Positions 22,127 through 34,032 of a stretch of 64,000 nt of DNA are shown in pieces. The stretch spans positions 558,001-622,000 of the forward strand of contig VJWN01000005.1 in NCBI GenBank assembly GCA_007644065.1. The letters are read 5' to 3'. The notes under the pieces were generated by a model. That model was given only the letters and a program-made list of their open reading frames with translations, was not told where the DNA came from and did no database searches. Position 1 is the first letter of the stretch, and every line of letters begins with the position of its first letter. The translations under genes and the position numbers were made by a program. Source of the DNA: Margaritispora aquatica (lineage: Eukaryota > Ascomycota > Leotiomycetes > Helotiales > Discinellaceae).

Positions 22127-22599
22127 TTTGATTATAGAATAGGAGATCCTCAAGCTCCAAATCGTCTGTCTGGCTGATGCGTTGCGTCTGCAACTAATGG
22201 TACCATGAGGTAATGCCACTCTAACCGGTTCTTTGTCTCTGATGTATTACAGATGTTAAGCCTGAGTGAAGCAAAGTTGGCAAGAAATCATTCAAACGGC
22301 CAAACGGGATTATTTATAATAGCGAGTCTGCTTTTGGTGAATTGAACTGGTCTGATCTGGTCGTTTCATCACGCAGTAACCTTCCCCGAATAAATTGGCT
22401 TGCAGTGGGTACCTTGCACCTGCTGCAGCTCGACACAGGGATCACCGAGCTGCAGCAGCGCCGATCCACCTCCGAGGGCTAAATTTTGTGAATGACTGTG
22501 TTGTCGCCGAACTTCACATCAAAACGTCGCCTGCTTACTCCATATAAAATCATATATTTGGCAGAGTATACTTGATTTACTTCACACATCATCATCAAT
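22127..22599. promoter_or_regulatory. Shared divergent promoter of ERV2 and the BCAT gene
   Basis: 473 bp separate the two start codons. A CTGCAG/GCTGCAGC-rich patch lies near 22425-22460, and the stretch 22330-22400 holds a run of GGTCTGATCTGGTCG. No specific regulator site is assigned. Confidence 0.5.
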
Positions 22600-23840
22600 A
22601 TGCCTTTCCCACCTGAACCTGTGAACACAATCGACTGGAGCAATATTGGCTTCAAGTTCCGTGAAGGTAAATAAAACATGCTCCCCGCATTCACCCCGCA
22701 CTGCTAATTCTTCTGTTAAGTCAATGGGCATATCGAGTCTCACTACAGCGTAAAGACTGGTAAATGGACCTCTCCACAGTTCATTACTGATCCATACCTC
22801 CGTCTTCATGGAATGGCACCTGCTCTAAACTATGGACAACAAGCGTACGAAGGAATGAAGGCATTCCGGTCTCCGAATAATGAAATTACAATCTTCCGCG
22901 CCAAACGCAATGCTGCCCGTCTTGCACACTCTGCCTCCTTCATCTCTATACCTCCAGTTCCTGAGTCTACGTTCTTAGAATGCGTGCATGCCGCTGTATC
23001 CTTGAACGCAGCATACGTCCCACCACACGAGACCGGCGCTGCTATGTACATCCGTCCTTTGATCTTTGGATCTAGTGCTCAATTGGGTCTCAACCCACCA
23101 GAAGAATACACATTTTGCGTATATGTACTTCCCGTAGGTGTTTACCACGGCGTCCACCCGGTCAAGGCTCTTATTCTCGAGGAATTTGATCGTGCTGCAC
23201 CTGATGGGGTTGGAAGTGCCAAAGTGGGAGGAAATTATGCTCCAGTTCTGCGATGGAGTGATAAGGCAAGGGAAGAGGGTTACGGCATAACGTTGCATCT
23301 GGACAGCAAGACTCGAAGTGAGATAGATGAGTTCTCCACCAGTGGCTTCATTGGTGTCAAGAAGGATGGAGAGGAAATCACACTGGTCGTGCCAGACAGC
23401 AAGTGTGTTATTGCAAGTGTAACGTCTGATTCTTGCTTGGAAATCGCAAAAAGCTTCGGTTGGAAGACTGAATGCCGCTCTGTAAGACCGCCCTGTTCGC
23501 CTTCTGAGTATATAAAATAACATTCCATCTGCAGATCAAATACGAAGAACTATCTTCTTTCAGCGAAGTTCTTGCAGCTGGGACAGCAGCAGCACTCGTC
23601 CCTATCAAATCTATCACCCGAACAAGTCGTAACGAGATATCATCTTACATTGCTGCTGATTCGGAAGAGCCAGGACCAATATGCATCAAGCTACTCACCA
23701 CACTTAAAGGTATTCAAGCGGGTAAGATCCCAGACCCTTTTGGTTGGAATAGCAAGGTGGAGGAGTTAGACATCGCAAAATACACTACCAGTGAGAGCAC
23801 CGATGGCACAAACGGTGAGAGCATTGACAAGCTGCCGTAA
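22600..23840 (+). CDS. Branched-chain amino acid aminotransferase (PLP, fold type IV)
   Basis: This enzyme interconverts leucine, isoleucine and valine with their 2-oxo acids, using 2-oxoglutarate/glutamate. The three exons are 22600..22666, 22721..23481 and 23535..23840 (377 aa), and both introns keep phase. The start MPFPPEPVNTIDWSNIGFKF leads into REVNGHIESHYSV, then GMAPALNYGQQAYEGMKAFR. The PLP lysine is probably K190 in GSAKVGGNYAP. RPLIFGSSAQLGL and EEFDRAAPDGVG are further family landmarks. The C-terminus has the LAAGTAAALVPI cofactor-phosphate loop and LTTLKGIQAGKIPDPFGW. No mitochondrial presequence is seen, so it is probably cytosolic. It belongs to the filamentous-fungal BCAT branch, which also includes a secondary-metabolite member (ToxF-like). 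No cluster is visible here, so a housekeeping role is more likely. Confidence 0.93.
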
Positions 23841-25264
23841 ATGTAAAGATGAGGATATGAAGAGAAAAAAATGCCTGCGCTGTTATTAATGAAGGAATGA
23901 CTGAAAATTCTTACTCTATGGGAGGCATGACTGAAGCTTTTATCACATGTACTCGTCAATCGTGCTTACTCTCCCTAATCCAATCATTTGAAATACATTA
24001 GAGGCTTTTGCAGCTTGAACTTGGAATTTTATCCTACCCTTTGGCACCTTCTCCTTTCTTCTCGCTTCTGGGGGATTGATAGAAATACAGAAGCAAATGC
24101 TTCGTCCACACCGGCTTCACCCCACTTCCAGCCATCGCTTGCCCGCCACATACTTGCAGCATACTTCATATAACTATTTGAAAAACAACGACAAGTCTAC
24201 AACATTTAATTGACTACAATTACCACAATGGCTCAACTGCCGCCGGATATATAATCCCATATCGATTCTATTAGAAGGGAGCTTGTTTCTTCTCAAGATG
24301 ACGTGCTTAGTTGACACTTGTCGCAATCTTTTCTTTGTTTGCATTTAAATCAACTTACATTAAGTGTGCGTGTGCGTCGTGCTAGCGATCTGCAACAAGC
24401 ACAAATGTCTTTGTATTTTGGGATATTGCTTTAAACCACGAATCACGTTTTAGCTTCAAAACGAACTTGAGTTATATGCTTCACTGAGTTTGCTATTGAG
24501 GAAAGACGAATGCCACAACACTTTAGCGTTAGATGTCCTTGAGTCCATGTCAGAGGAATGCATATGTCGATGGCATTATCAATGTAAAAAAAAATTGTTA
24601 TACTCTCCTAGCCCATGTAGAATATATCATCCAATAACGAAATATAGAGTCCCTCTTCATGCCATCAAGAAATTCATCATACAATTCAAAATACTTCCAA
24701 CAGCAGAGTTTTAGTAAGATTGCCAAACGCACCTCTGAACGCGATGCGCGTGAGTGTAGCGATGATTATGATGTAAATTGCTATGCATGTTTGAACATCT
24801 GGATGTACGAATGTTGAGCAGAGAGTACGTCATCATAGCTTGAATGAGCTGAAGGGAAGCCGTGATCTGCTTTGAAGGTATGTATTATGCCAATTCACGA
24901 TTGCAATCCTTCATCAAGGACGCGAGATGGATGGTTTAGGAGGAGTTATCTAGTTAAATTATACATGGCGCAATGGAGTAGCTTCGCGGATATGTTAAGC
25001 TAGTTTGTATGTGTACTTAGAATACTATACACGCTACGAAAGCCGAGTGGGTAAGGAGGAGGATTGCAATGTGTGTTGGTTACCTCGCTTAATACAGGGG
25101 GGTCATTTGTCCATAGTCGATTGTGGTTATGAAGAGTACAATGTACTTTCAGCTTCATTTTGGGGGCTAGCATTTAGCCGGGACAGATTTAAAACCCTAA
25201 TTTGAAAGTTCACGGTCAATACTGAACGGATGAGTAGATTTTGGAGAATTCCTTCAAAATTATT
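23841..25264. other. Convergent intergenic region, 1.4 kb, AT-rich
   Basis: This lies between the 3' ends of the BCAT gene and RSA4. A short decayed gene start is visible at 24229 and is listed separately. The rest is AT-rich with short frames and no domain. Confidence 0.5.
24229..24340 (+). pseudogene. Possible decayed gene fragment
   Basis: An ATG in good context (CACAATGG) opens MAQLPPDI, hits TAA, then continues in the same frame as SHIDSIRRELVSSQDDVLS before a TGA. The LPPDI-x-SHI pattern is the kind of opening seen in F-box-type or similar fungal genes; the first stop sits where a Trp would be natural. Nothing coding-like follows beyond ~24340. A small fragment of a larger lost gene is one reading; chance is the other. 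Confidence 0.3.
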
Positions 25265-26874
25265 CTAATGCCTCCAAATACGGACGGCTTTGTCCTTTCC
25301 TCCACTGCCAACCTTCTGACCATCCGGACTCCAATCCACAGCATATACCTCGTCTTTATGACCAGGAAGATCGACGGAAAGCTTATGCGTCCTCATATCC
25401 CACACCTTTAAAGTAGTGTCCTTGCTACCCGTTACCAACAGCCGCGAATCGGGGCTGAATGCACACTGGTAGACTGGCGCAACATGACCTCTCAAAGTGT
25501 TGATAAACTTCCCGTCTCTCGCGTTCCAAAGCTTTGTATGGTTATCGAACCCAGAGGATGCGATGAGGAGTCCATCTGGTGAGAATGTGACGTGGTTGAC
25601 TTGCTTTTGATGGCCGAGCATTCGTGCTACTGGTTTGGTGCCTTTTGATGGTTCCCAGAGGAACATTGTGAAATCATCACTTGCTGATACCAGTCTCTCC
25701 ACAACTACACCCTGTATCGTAGCTGCTTTCAGAAATCTCTCTTTTGCTTTCGCCACTTTTGCCTCCTCAGTGTCTGGGATCTTTCCAGTGTGATCGTGAT
25801 ATGCTGTTCGGATCACAAAATCTGTTGATAGAGCGAGATGGTTTACCCAATGCGCATGCGAGTTGAGCGAGTGTGCCAGGGTACCATCCTTTGCATTCCA
25901 GACTTTGACAGTCTTGTCGTGTGAAGCAGTATAGATAAATCCAGTTCCTCCCCACTTAACACATGAGACTGATCCCTTATGTCCACTCAAAACTAGCTCA
26001 ATGGTCTGCTGATTTGTTGACCACACTCTCACAGTCGCATCTTTTGAAGCCGATGCCAAACGAGGTTCTCCTACTTTCTGAACATGATAAGGCTCCCATG
26101 CTAAACTCGTCACCCATTTCGAATGGCCTTTCATAGCGTTTCCTTGCTGTTTACCAGTTTTCGGATCCCAAATTCGGACCGTACTGTCCATACTTCCCGT
26201 CGCAATTCGCGAATCGTCTGGCGACCAACTGACCGCTAATACCCAGCTCGTATGTCCCTTCAGAGTGTGCATAGGGGTTCCGGTGTCGCAGTCCCATATT
26301 CTGGCTGTATTATCACCGCTTCCACTAACCATTTTCGAGGATGATTTAGGTGAGAATTGTGTGGCTAAGATCGCCTCGCCATGACCAGGTATTGTTGACG
26401 CACATCTTGACACGGCTTGAACTCTGAAAACTGCCTGCGGAGCTGCGGATATCCTCTGGACCTCTTCTGTGCTGATCAGGCCTGGGCTAATCAGAGTCTT
26501 CCATACATTATTAGGAAATGCGGTCGTGACTGGTTCGGGGTTTTTCTTGTCAGTAACTGGTAATGTGAATCGATATGGAATATATTCTGAAGAGTCCTAA
26601 TGCTGCCATTAGTTTTAATTATGGCATGTTCAACTCAAGTACTCACATGTCCTTGAAGTTCATTCAAAAGAACCTCGAGGTTCTTTGGGTTCGCATCAGC
26701 TACTGCCAGTACAACATGACTTTGTCCAATTGGCAGGCCAGTGGTCTCATCAAAAAACTGTATCCTCAAACTCCCTGCATTGCTAGGAATTTCCTCTATA
26801 TCCTGCTGTTCTCTTGCTCTTTCTGAGGCATCCGTCCGCTGCCTTTTACTTGGTGGGGGTAGGACGGTCGACAT
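25265..26874 (-). CDS. RSA4: Ribosome assembly WD40 protein Rsa4 / Notchless
   Basis: Rsa4 sits on pre-60S particles and is pulled off by the AAA+ machine Rea1/Mdn1 during late nucleolar and nucleoplasmic maturation. The model has two exons: 26874..26647 and 26596..25265 (519 aa). The intron GTGAGT...CATTAG joins NELQGH to DSSEYIPYRF in phase. Residues ~33-115 form the N-terminal ubiquitin-like domain (SLRIQFFDETTG, then EYIPYRFTLPV), which contacts the Rea1 MIDAS domain in known structures. An eight-repeat WD40 propeller starts at ~143 (IPGHGEAILATQFSP) with clear GH...WD units, for example GHTSWVLAVSWSPDDSRIAT and GHKDEVYAVDWSPDGQKV. It ends with KAVRIWRH. It is divergent from MSH4, with a 357 bp shared promoter. 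Confidence 0.96.
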
Positions 26875-27231
26875 GGCGATTTCGCAGGTAGCGCAAGGTG
26901 ATCAGATGGTTTCTTCAATATCTTCCCTAGTGACGGAATATCAACCAAGAAAATACTCTCAGATACCATGAAATAGTCCCAATTCTGGTGAAGGGCGTGG
27001 GGGAGAAGTTTTCGAAAATAATTTCTATGGGATCTGAGCCTTGCTGGTCCGTGCGCTGCATCCATCAGCCTTGTGACGATGGTGGAGTGAACTTTGTCAC
27101 GACACCATCTCAAATAGATATTCATCATCCCTTCCCAAACAAAGTACATAAATAGATGATGCTTTGGGGCCAACTACGTCGAACCCAGATACGATCTGAC
27201 TCTCTAATTAACAAGTTCAATCAGGTAGAAG
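26875..27231. promoter_or_regulatory. Shared divergent promoter of RSA4 and MSH4
   Basis: 357 bp between the start codons of a growth gene (RSA4) and a meiosis gene (MSH4). I do not see a confident meiotic regulatory motif. Confidence 0.5.
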
Positions 27232-30193
27232 ATGGCAACACCAATGCCTCCACGCTCTTCAACTTCCCGCAGCTATGCTTCAACCTCATATCAGAATGGA
27301 TATACCACGTCAACATCTCAACTACCGAATGGGAGACGTCAGAATATATCTCGCCCAAGTACAGTACGTCCAGGTACCGCTCGCCCAGGCTCTGGTCGCC
27401 GATCTCGAGCTGGATCTGTGCGCTCCACGATTGGAGGTGGAGAGTCTCAACAGATCATTTGTGCAGTCAGCGAAGCACGAGGTGTTTCTCCAACAGTGGG
27501 CCTTGCATTTGTGAACATTTCTACGGGCGAAGCTGTTCTCAGTCAAATTTGTGATAACCAATTCTATGCCAGAACTCTAAACAAACTAATGGTGTTCGAA
27601 CCTACAGAAATCTTAATCGTCTCTACATCTGGACCACCAAATCCGAAGTCAAAAATGTACTCCATCATTGAAGAAAACATCGTTGGTGCAAAAATCGTGA
27701 CAGTTGATCGTCGATATTGGTCCGAAGGTGCAGGACTCGAGTATATCCAGCAACTGGCCTTCGTCGAAGATGTTGAGGCAATCAAGGTCGCAATTGGTGG
27801 CAATTACTTTGCTACTTGTTGTTTTGCTGCTGTAGGTGATCGTTTGTTTCCTCTCGCTTTGTCTCTGATGTAAGTCTGTTTTTAGACTCTCAAGTACATC
27901 GATTTGAGTTTGGGTCTTAACTTCGCTTTTCATTCTCTCCGCATCAAATACCAACCATCCGAAGGATCAATGATGATTGATCTCGCTACCATCCAGTCTC
28001 TAGAGCTTATTCAAAATATTCAGAACTCCAAGTCAAAGGATTGCTTATTTGGATTGATGAACGAGACACTAACTCCCATGGGTTCGCGACTGCTCCGAAG
28101 CAGTATCTTGCAGCCATCTACTCAGGCAAATGTTCTCAATCAGCGTTATAATGTTGTTGAAGAGCTCAGCAACAAAGAAGATATGTTTTTCCAGACAAGA
28201 CAGTGTGAGCAGATAGTCTTGTCCTGGTCGACCCTGTGTGCTAACTGTTCTAAGCTTTGAAGACTATTCATGATGTCGAAAAATTGCTTACGAGCGTGAG
28301 TTCACATGTTGTTACCTGCGTCTTCTTCGATTGGGGTCGCTAAAAGTACCAGCTGATCATCGTTCCGAGTCAACCTGACATTCGTTACTCCGAGCAGTCC
28401 ATCAACAATATCTTGATGCTGAAAAGTTTCCTTCAATCTATTCCTGGCCTCTTTGAGGGCTTGGTGGGTGCTCGGTCAGAGCTTCTTTTGACGATTCGAG
28501 AGAACTGTCATCCCGACAAGATTAGCCCTTCCATGGATTTCATCAAAGAGGTTATTAATGAAGATGTAACCTTTCAGAAGACGCCATTGGATCTGCGTAA
28601 CCAGAGAACTTATGCTGTGAAGGTAAAGCTATCATGATTGTTTCAGTTTAGGGGACATACTGATGGTTCCAAGTCTGGTGTGAGTGGACTCCTTGACGTT
28701 GCGCGTCAGACATTCAAGGAGGCTACTGAAGATGTCCATCAGCATGTAACTGAGATCAACCGTGAGCTGCATGAAATCCAACAAATGACATTGGAGATAG
28801 TATCTAACAGTTGCGAAGAAAGATTTGAAATGCAGGCAGAGACTAGATATGATAATGCTCGTCGTTATCACTTGCGGTTGCATGAAAGCGAGTTTCATGG
28901 ACGAGAAATTCCAGATATTCTTGTCAACCGCTACCGAAAGAAGGGTATGATCGAGTGCCAGACACTAGATCTCATCAAACTTAATCAACGCATCGAAGAC
29001 TCCCATCATGAGGTTGTCTTGATGAGCGACAAGACAATCCAAGAATTACTTGACAAAATACGCGGCGAAATCCCTATATTATTCCGGGTTTGCGAAAGTG
29101 TTGCCATGCTGGACATGATGGCTGCTTTTGGTCAGCTCGCAACATCAGCAGCTAATTATACAAGACCAGAAATTGCCGATTGTATTGCTATCAAATCAGG
29201 TCGGCATCCAGTGCGGGAGAAGGTAAATCGAACTGGTCGTGAATGTTTGCAACACTAATAAATTTGAACCAGGTACATAACGAAATCTTCATCCCAAATG
29301 ACGTCTACGCTAGTGAGCAAAAGCGCTTTCAAATAATTACAGGATGTAACATGAGCGGCAAAAGCACTTACATCCGGTCTATTGCTCTCATGAATGTGAT
29401 GGCCCAGGTTGGCAGTTTTGTTCCTGCTAAATATGCTTCTTTCTCATTAATCCATCAACTTTTTGCGCGGGTCTCTGTGGATGATAGCATTGAAGCCAAT
29501 GTGTCTACTTTTGCTGCTGAGATGCGAGAGATGGCATTCATACTACGGAATATTGACAAGAACAGTCTTGCCATCATCGATGAGCTTGGTCGAGGCACAA
29601 GCACTCGAGACGGTCTCGCGATTGCTTTGAGTATTGCTGAAGCCTTGGTTGACAGCAGAGCAATCATCTGGTTTGCTACTCACTTTCGAGAGCTTGCTCA
29701 GATCATGTCAGAGCGCCCTGGTGTGGTCAACTTGCATCTCACTGTTGATATGAGTGATGAAAACACAATGACCATGCTTTACAGGATTGGAGAGGGCTAT
29801 GTCAAAGAAGAGCATTATGGACTTGCACTAGCTCGAGTTGTCAATCTCCCTCCACAGGTTCTCGAGGTAGCCGAAAAGGTCTCAAAGGCTCTTTATTCTC
29901 AAGCAGCAGCTAAGAAGAAATCATCAAAGGCATTCGCACTTGCTCGGAGAAGAAGACTTCTGCTAGGATTAAAAGAGTCGTTGAAGCAAGCTGAAAGTGG
30001 ACCCATGGAGGGACTAGTTTTGCTCAGTTGGCTTCGACGACTTCAGGAAGAATTCATTCGTCGAATGGATCAGATCGAACATGAAATTGCCGATAGCGAC
30101 ACTGAGCAAACGGATAACGAGGTCGACGAAGAAGACGAAGAAGGTGTGGAAGCTGGTGAAGAAGTAGCCGAGGAAGCACTTCATCACCGATAA
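27232..30193 (+). CDS. MSH4: Meiotic MutS homologue Msh4
   Basis: With Msh5, Msh4 forms a clamp that stabilises Holliday junction intermediates and promotes interfering crossovers; it does not act in mismatch repair. Six exons are proposed: 27232..27831, 27886..28204, 28255..28295, 28353..28622, 28674..29222 and 29273..30193 (899 aa), all in phase. Residues 1-75 are Ser/Arg-rich and disordered, and the MutS I mismatch-contact domain is absent, as expected for Msh4. The core includes CLFGLMNETLTPMGSRLLRS, the clamp region with SGVSGLLDVARQTFKEATED, and the ATPase. The Walker A motif is GCNMSGKST at ~617-625 and Walker B is LAIIDELGRGTST at ~692-704. FATHFRELAQ and ERPGVVNLHL follow. The tail is acidic (DNEVDEEDEEG). 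Exon 5 could start 27 nt earlier at 28647, adding nine residues; the later start matches the family better. Confidence 0.93.
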
Positions 30194-30540
30194 AGTCAGA
30201 GAAAGAGAGAGAAGTGTTGCTGACTTGCTATTGGTTTGGTACTTAGGAGCGTGGCTATTGAGGATTTATTTAGCTTCTAACAAAAACTTGCTTCTCGCGT
30301 AGGTTCGTAGTTTGTTTCGTTGGGATTGAAATCTTGAGCCAAATACTTATGTGCACAGCAAAATCCAAGGCTTTCTAGACGAGATACTTCGGGACCAAAA
30401 TTCCTAGATAACACAATACACATCTTGTATCGAAAGGGAATAAATGGAAGAATAGGAACTGTTTGGTATGAGGTTGTTAGTCTGAGCTTATATACAATGC
30501 CTTGTCAACCAGGGAATACCAAACATGCTTCCACATTCCA
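30194..30540. other. Convergent spacer between MSH4 and the GH128 gene
   Basis: 347 bp holding both 3' UTRs. I see no gene. Confidence 0.5.
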
Positions 30541-31610
30541 TCAGTTGAACATCAAACCCAGAGCAGTCACACCAGCAAAAGCTAAACTACCCAGCACTTC
30601 CGCACCCCCTATACTCAGCATGTTTGCACCCGAAGTCTTGCTCTTGCTCGCGCTCGTACTCGCCGCTCCAGAAACGGTCGTAGTCGCTGGCACGCTTGCA
30701 CCGCCCAAATACCAGCTTCCAATATTGCTCAATTTACCCCTCCCATCCAACATCGAGGCATTCCAGCCTACGTTACTCGCTGAACCTCTGAACGTGCCGA
30801 AATACGAGTACCGCTCGATAGTGGTGTCGTTGTCAAAGAGTGCGATGGACTGGTTGAAGAATTGCTCCGTCGCTGCGATAGGAGAGTAGGCGAGTGCGAA
30901 CTCGGTGATCCAGAGGGGAATGCCAGGGTACCTAGACCGAATCCATATTAGCTAACATATATCTCTATGCTTGTGTGGTACATTTGACAAACTCACTTCT
31001 GCTTGTAGGTATCAAGGTAATTTTCTACGAAGGAGATATTTCCAAAGCAATGAATATTCATGAAATCCGCCGTGCAGTTCGAATTTCGCTTCTGACAAGC
31101 AGAGTAGAACTTATCCAACCACGCGAATCCAGAATCACTCGCATACACGACTGGGGCTCCAACCTTAACGCCCATCTTCCTCAGAGGATCGAAATTCAAA
31201 ATCCAGCTCGCAGCCGCCAAATCAGGGCTCACCTGACTCCCACTCGCCGTGAAGTTAACATCAGGCTCGTTAAAGCTAAGCGCATGCGTGATGTTCCTCC
31301 CATTCGAGATCATGGACGTGACGTTAGCGAGGAACGAGCTGCCCGTCGTGTTGCTCACGCCCCAAAGCATGGGCACGAACTCGATGTCGGCCTGCGTGAG
31401 GTTTGCGTACTCGGTGGTGGGGAGGATGTTGTAGTTGTAGTACCACGTTAGGCCATTGTTGGGTTGCACGAAGATCGGGGTGTCGCCTGGGTTGTCGGTG
31501 TGGACGGAGACGAGGCCGCGCTTGGGGGACTTTGGGTATTGTGCGTGGGTTGGGGAGGCAAAAAGGAATGTGAGTGCGAGCACGGAAAAGACTGAAAGCG
31601 TTGAACGCAT
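30541..31610 (-). CDS. GPI-anchored glycoside hydrolase, GH128-type (Asl1-like) glucanase
   Basis: Enzymes of this family cleave beta-1,3-glucan and in fungi act on or at the cell wall. Exons are 31610..30997 and 30931..30541 (334 aa). The intron GTGAGT...GTCTAG is in phase. Residues 1-23 are a signal peptide ending THA. The (alpha/beta)8 core starts at KRGLVSVHTDN and has WYYNYN and EFVPMLWG. The likely acid/base E115 is in ALSFNEPD and the likely nucleophile E215 is in PLWITEFA. Several NxS/T glycosylation sites are present. After residue ~285 comes a Ser/Thr/Ala-rich stretch (ATTTVSGAASTSASKSK), then a hydrophobic C-terminal tail (SLAFAGVTALGLMF), which fits a GPI-attachment signal. Active-site roles follow from family knowledge. 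Confidence 0.9.
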
Positions 31611-34032
31611 GGCGAAGACCTCTCTCAGCTGCTACGCTGAGTGGTTTGGGCACAGGACAGAACGAACGAGGAGGAGAGGTGAACGAGAAGTTGAAAGCAG
31701 AGGGACGGAGCGTGGAAGGAGAAAAAGACCTGCCCTTATCACAAACATTTCTTTAGGTCCTCTGTCTCAAAGGGAGATATGAGGCTGAAGGTACCGACGC
31801 TGTGGCTTCGAGGAAGGATTTTGAATAGCTGAATGTACCAATGTGGGTTTGTTTTTTTCGATACCTGACTCAATCTGGAAAAGAGGCGCTCGCTTAAGCC
31901 AGGGGAAAATGACTTTCCCTAAAGTGTGGGGACGTGTTGAGGAACGGCAGATCTGCAGCATTCCTACATTTTCGACACTGTTTGCCAAAATGCATCAATA
32001 ACTTTGCGTTTAAGAGTTTCAGAGCAACAGTACTGGTCTCTGAAAGGTTATGACTGTCTAAAAAGAGCGAAATCATGTATGAATATATGTAGTTGGGTTC
32101 TTGGCAAAGCGAGTCGCCAATCCATAAATAGATGCGCCAATCCGGATTGGGAAGCGAAGCGGAAACAATATTGCGGTACAACACAAACAGCTAATCCAGG
32201 TACGAGCATGAGCCGAGGATCTCGTATATGATTCTGTCTCAGAGATTTCTGCGAGACTATGTTGCTTGCTAACACAGATTATGAAATCTCAGGGCAAAAG
32301 ACATTTTTACTTCAAACGAAGACTTTGTTGCTCTGACGAAGCGTGCGGAAGCGGATTGATTAGACTGCTCAACAGCAGCTACTACCATGAGCCTTTGGAA
32401 GATTGCAAGAATAAGTCGGATATATAGGTTTCAAAGATGTCTGACTAGAAGCACTGTTGAAACTCGAAACTCTGTAGGAGATCGATGGTCATTATATTCG
32501 AAATTTAAATTCCAGTTTTTGGTTTAAAAAGACTTTCCAAGAACGCAAAACAGACCGATAAAATCATAGCTCCCTAGCTAGCTAGTATTTTCTCTGGCAG
32601 CAAAACGACAATCGACAAGTCAGCAATAGAAACTTATGGATACGAAATTAGGAGTGGAAGAATAAATATATACAGAACAGCATATATCAATTGAGGCTTA
32701 CATGCTAGTCCTACTGATCTTAACCTACAAATATCTGGAGGTATACAGGAAGGTTCCTCGAGAGTCATTTCGAGTCCATCCGTGGTGGATTGATTACAAG
32801 CACTCGATCTACTCCGATTATGATTATCTGTACGTCCTTTCCGCTCATCTACAACTACCGTCTTGCCACAGGGCTCCGCTGGCTCGAAAGCCAGAACCGA
32901 GATCGAGATCGAAAAACACGCCAGCTTCAACCAGAGAGAGTGAGCATTCAATGAATGGGCTCAAATTCGCACCCCCATTTCTACACAAGCGAAAATCTAC
33001 TCTCTGGATATTCCCACATTCGCCAGAGCGGCCCAGCATGCTCGTCTAATGGGATCCATCCTTCACGGTGTGGTGCATCCGAGTCTCAGTGTCTAGTCTG
33101 GGTACACATAAACTCACCTCACGTTGTCGCGTCATCAGTTTCAGATTGAAGAAGACTCGAAAACGACTCTATCCTTGGCTGTAGGGGAGGGTGAACTTGC
33201 AAACTACCTTACCTTAGCGAACCCAATTCCGCGTGCATATCCATATCCATATCCATATCCATATATCAAGCAAAATATACTCTCCAGAAAACATCAGTCT
33301 TCTTCTTCTCTGCAACAGCACAACACAAAAACAAAAGGTCGAACCAGCACCAACCACCAGCACCGGACACCGAACACCTGTACGGAGAAATCGCAATAGA
33401 CCCTCGCTTCCATGAGCAATACCGGAATCTCAGATCTTTGTAAGATTACAGATGTGCTCTCGATGGATGGGTGAGCTGTAAGATCGTGATGGGATCGGTG
33501 ACCTGCTGTTAAGTGATTGAGTGATTGATGGGTTGATGGGGCATCTGAATACGTCTCATATATATATATCAAATGTCTCACAAATAACAAGTAGCAAATT
33601 CACTCCTAACCAAGTGAAAGCATGTCATGTTAGTCAAGACCACCCACCTGCCTACCTTTAGGTTATCTTATCCTACCCATCCAGCCACCCAGCAATGAAA
33701 CAAACATCTTGATTCGTGCGCGTTTTTAATCAAAACGAAAGTTAATGAATGTCCCACCTCAATACCTCAAAAGTCATCTTGACTGCTGATTCACTCACTT
33801 GTTCAACTATACTAGGAAAAATTATATTTCGGTTTTCCTTTCGGGTATCTATCTTTCTATTTGAGTCATTATGGGATGGTATGGCGTTGGCGGAATTACT
33901 TCTACTTGTCTATCTCTATCTCTACAGTTCTTCACTTCAATCCCTCTGATACACTTTACGCCTTCCAAAGCAAAAGCCATTAATTATCCCATCTTCACCT
34001 CCTCACCTCCCCACTCCCCCAAATTCCCAAAA
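31611..34032. other. Intergenic, 2.4 kb
   Basis: This contains the promoter of the GH128 gene on its left and the 3' flank of the large transporter-like gene on its right. A CATATC repeat lies at 33236-33263, and CT- and C-rich tracts lie near 33990-34080. Overlapping open frames of up to 130 codons on both strands have no domain. Confidence 0.5.
33236..33263. repeat. (CATATC)n hexanucleotide repeat
   Basis: About four and a half tandem copies of CATATC in an intergenic stretch. Confidence 0.85.

Noticed and set aside
22600..23840. BCAT as part of a secondary-metabolite cluster (ToxF-like)
   Set aside because: No synthetase, transporter or regulator of that kind is nearby; neighbours are housekeeping genes.
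30975..31782. Plus-strand frames opposite the GH128 gene
   Set aside because: Shadows of the well-supported minus-strand gene.
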